A DNA stretch of 14,526 bases from an uncultured Oscillospiraceae bacterium (GTDB lineage: Bacteria; Bacillota; Clostridia; Oscillospirales; Oscillospiraceae). The stretch covers positions 1 through 14,526 of the forward strand of contig CAAENU010000008.1 in NCBI GenBank assembly GCA_900757415.1, read 5' to 3'. Of this stretch, positions 12,943 to 14,526 are shown piece after piece. How positions within the stretch are numbered: the stretch's first letter is position 1; each line of letters starts with the position of its first letter. The position numbers were made by a program, and so were the translations under genes. The notes below the pieces were generated by a model. It was given only the letters and a program-made list of their open reading frames with translations. It ran no database searches and was not told the DNA's origin.

Positions 12943-14526
12943 TTACTTCTGCGTTGCCAGCGCCTTGTTGGCATCGGCCATCTCCTGGAAGATGCCCTGA
13001 TGCTTCTTGGCCACGATAGCCTTGATCACCAGCAGGGTAGCGACCATCAGGACGCAGGCGATGATGAGGCAGATCACCACGTTCTGGATCAGGCCGGCCA
13101 GGATGAAGCTGACAAAGGAAACGCCGGACACGGTTAGAGCATAGGGAATCTGGGTGAACACATGGTTCAGGTGGAAGCAGTGGGCACCGGCGGAAGCCAT
13201 GATGGTGGTATCGGAGATGGGGGAGCAGTGGTCGCCCATAACGCCGCCGGAGCAGGCAGCCGCCAGACCGATGGTGCACAGGATAGGCTGGGTGTTGAAG
13301 TCAAAGACCTGCACAACGATGGGGGCCATGATGCCGATGGTGCCCCAGGAGGTGCCGGTGGCAAAGCCGATGGCGGCGCCGATGATGAAGATCACAGCGG
13401 GCAGGAACTTGGCCAGTTCGCCGGCACCGGACATGGCGTTGACCACGAAATCGGCGGAATACATACCGTAACGGGTCAGGCCGCACAGGGTCCACGCGAA
13501 GGACAGGATCAGGATGGGGGAAATCATCTGGATAAAGCCGTTGGGCACGGACTCGAAAGACTTTTCAAATCCGATGGAGCCGCGCAGCCAGAAATACACA
13601 AAGGTAAACACCAGTGCGATCATGGAACCGATGGCCAGACCGGAACCGGAGGAGGCATCGGAGAACGCGGCCATGAACGCGTGGTAGTTGCCGCTCTCTT
13701 TATCAAAGTAGCCGCCGGTGTAGATCAGGCCGACGATGCAGGTGACGATCAGCACGATAACGGGCAGCAGCAGATCCAACACGGAGGATTTGCCCTTGGA
13801 GCCGGTCTCATAATCGTCGGCGCCTTCAAAGGGGCGCTCAGGCGTGGTGAACAGATCGTTCTTAACCTGTGCGTTGTACTCATGGGTCAGCATGGAACCG
13901 TAGTCAATGTTCAGCAGGGAGATGACCACGATCATGACCAGCGTCAGCAGGCAGTAATAGTTCCAAGGGATCTGACGGATGAACATCTGGATACCGCTGA
14001 CAGAGTCGGAATTGACATAGCCGGACACGGCGGCGGCCCAGGAGGACACGGGGGCGATCATGCACACGGGAGCGGCCGTGGAGTCAATGACATAGGCCAG
14101 CTTGGCACGGGAAATATGGTGGCTCTCGGTGACGGGACGCATAACGGCGCCCACGGTCAGGCAGTTGAAATAGTCATCGATAAAGATCAGCACACCCAGC
14201 AGCATGGTCATAAGCTGTGCACCGGAGCGGGTCTTGACCGCTTTCTTGGCCCAGCGGCCGAAAGCCTCGGAGCCGCCGGTCTTGTTCATCAGATCCACCA
14301 TGATACCCAGAATGACCAGGAACACGATGATGGCGATGTTGCCGGAGTCGGACACGGTGGTGACGATACCGTTATCGCCCTGCACCAGCTGGACAACGGT
14401 CTCCCAGGGGTGGAAGTTGCTGACCAGCAGCGCGCCCACCAGGCAGCCCAGGAACAGAGAGGAATACACTTCCTTGCTGATCAGGGCCAGCACGATGGCA
14501 ACGATGGGGGGCAGCAGAGACCAGAA
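12943..14526 (-). CDS. NhaC-family Na+/H+ antiporter, 5' end cut off by the window
   Basis: The last 527 residues of a polytopic membrane transporter of the NhaC family, which exchanges Na+ (or an organic substrate) against H+ or another solute. The reading frame stays open to the window edge; the first codons read FWSLLPPIVAIVLALISKEVYSS in two parts, FWSLLPPIVAIV then LALISKEVYSS, which matches the family's N-terminal region, so only a few residues are probably missing. GTG 14493 is an internal codon, not the start. Family motifs are FIDDYFNCLTVGAVMRP, GTSWGTIGIMAPI near the C-terminal third, and MGDHCSPISDTTIMAS. A hydrophilic stretch (HEYNAQVKND to SKGKSSVLD) separates two halves. Ion specificity cannot be read from the sequence. 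A strong terminator follows. Confidence 0.88.
   Translation of the reverse strand, partial: FWSLLPPIVAIVLALISKEVYSSLFLGCLVGALLVSNFHPWETVVQLVQGDNGIVTTVSDSGNIAIIVFLVILGIMVDLMNKTGGSEAFGRWAKKAVKTRSGAQLMTMLLGVLIFIDDYFNCLTVGAVMRPVTESHHISRAKLAYVIDSTAAPVCMIAPVSSWAAAVSGYVNSDSVSGIQMFIRQIPWNYYCLLTLVMIVVISLLNIDYGSMLTHEYNAQVKNDLFTTPERPFEGADDYETGSKGKSSVLDLLLPVIVLIVTCIVGLIYTGGYFDKESGNYHAFMAAFSDASSGSGLAIGSMIALVFTFVYFWLRGSIGFEKSFESVPNGFIQMISPILILSFAWTLCGLTRYGMYSADFVVNAMSGAGELAKFLPAVIFIIGAAIGFATGTSWGTIGIMAPIVVQVFDFNTQPILCTIGLAAACSGGVMGDHCSPISDTTIMASAGAHCFHLNHVFTQIPYALTVSGVSFVSFILAGLIQNVVICLIIACVLMVATLLVIKAIVAKKHQGIFQEMADANKALATQK

Noticed and set aside
12781..13137. 118-codon plus-strand frame from the hairpin region into the antiporter gene
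   Set aside because: Crosses two hairpins and is antisense to the NhaC-family gene; no ribosome binding site.

Overview
The window looks like a chromosomal stretch from a GC-rich, gut-type Clostridia (Firmicutes), most likely an Oscillospiraceae/Ruminococcaceae-like bacterium. This rests on the mix of families (NhaC-type antiporter, Mrp with an N-terminal Cys cluster, YtrA-type GntR operon, Bce-like ABC exporter, YhaN-like ATPase), strong Shine-Dalgarno sites, GTG/TTG starts and sigma-A type promoters. No species is claimed. There are no tRNA or rRNA genes, insertion sequences, CRISPR arrays or phage genes that I can support.

Layout. 1-249: AT-rich non-coding edge ending in a clear promoter. 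250-4224 (+): a YhaN/SbcC-like coiled-coil ATPase, an Mrp/NBP35-type Fe-S carrier ATPase, and a ZIP-family metal transporter. Mrp and the transporter are separated by an intrinsic terminator, and a perfect 16-bp hairpin follows the transporter. 4353-6748 (-): a two-gene ABC exporter, FtsX-like permease plus MacB/LolD/BceA-like ATPase, with a 4-nt ATGA overlap. 6874-8118 (-): a membrane-bound family 2 glycosyltransferase with processive-type motifs. 8248-11367 (-): a compact, translationally coupled operon of GntR/YtrA repressor, ABC ATPase and ABC-2-like permease with a large C-terminal soluble domain. Its near-consensus promoter is overlapped by an inverted repeat of the YtrA-operator form AGTGTA-N13-TACACT. 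11577-12596 (+): a divergent ATP-grasp enzyme of the sugar-transfer-associated type. 12597-12942: a gene-free, hairpin-dense interval. 12943-14526 (-): an NhaC-family Na+/H+ antiporter whose 5' end runs off the window.

How the genes fit together. The common thread is envelope and ion handling: two ABC systems of types linked to antibiotic or cell-envelope stress, a polymerising glycosyltransferase, an ATP-grasp enzyme of a type found in surface-glycan loci, a metal transporter and a cation antiporter. Each unit has its own promoter or terminator signals, so this is a series of small transcription units, not one pathway.

I did not find a convincing wholly new system. The observations most worth checking are the YtrA operator, the stem-loop series before the glycosyltransferase (one loop holds its ribosome binding site), the permease's C-terminal domain, and the hairpin-rich 12.6-12.9 kb interval.
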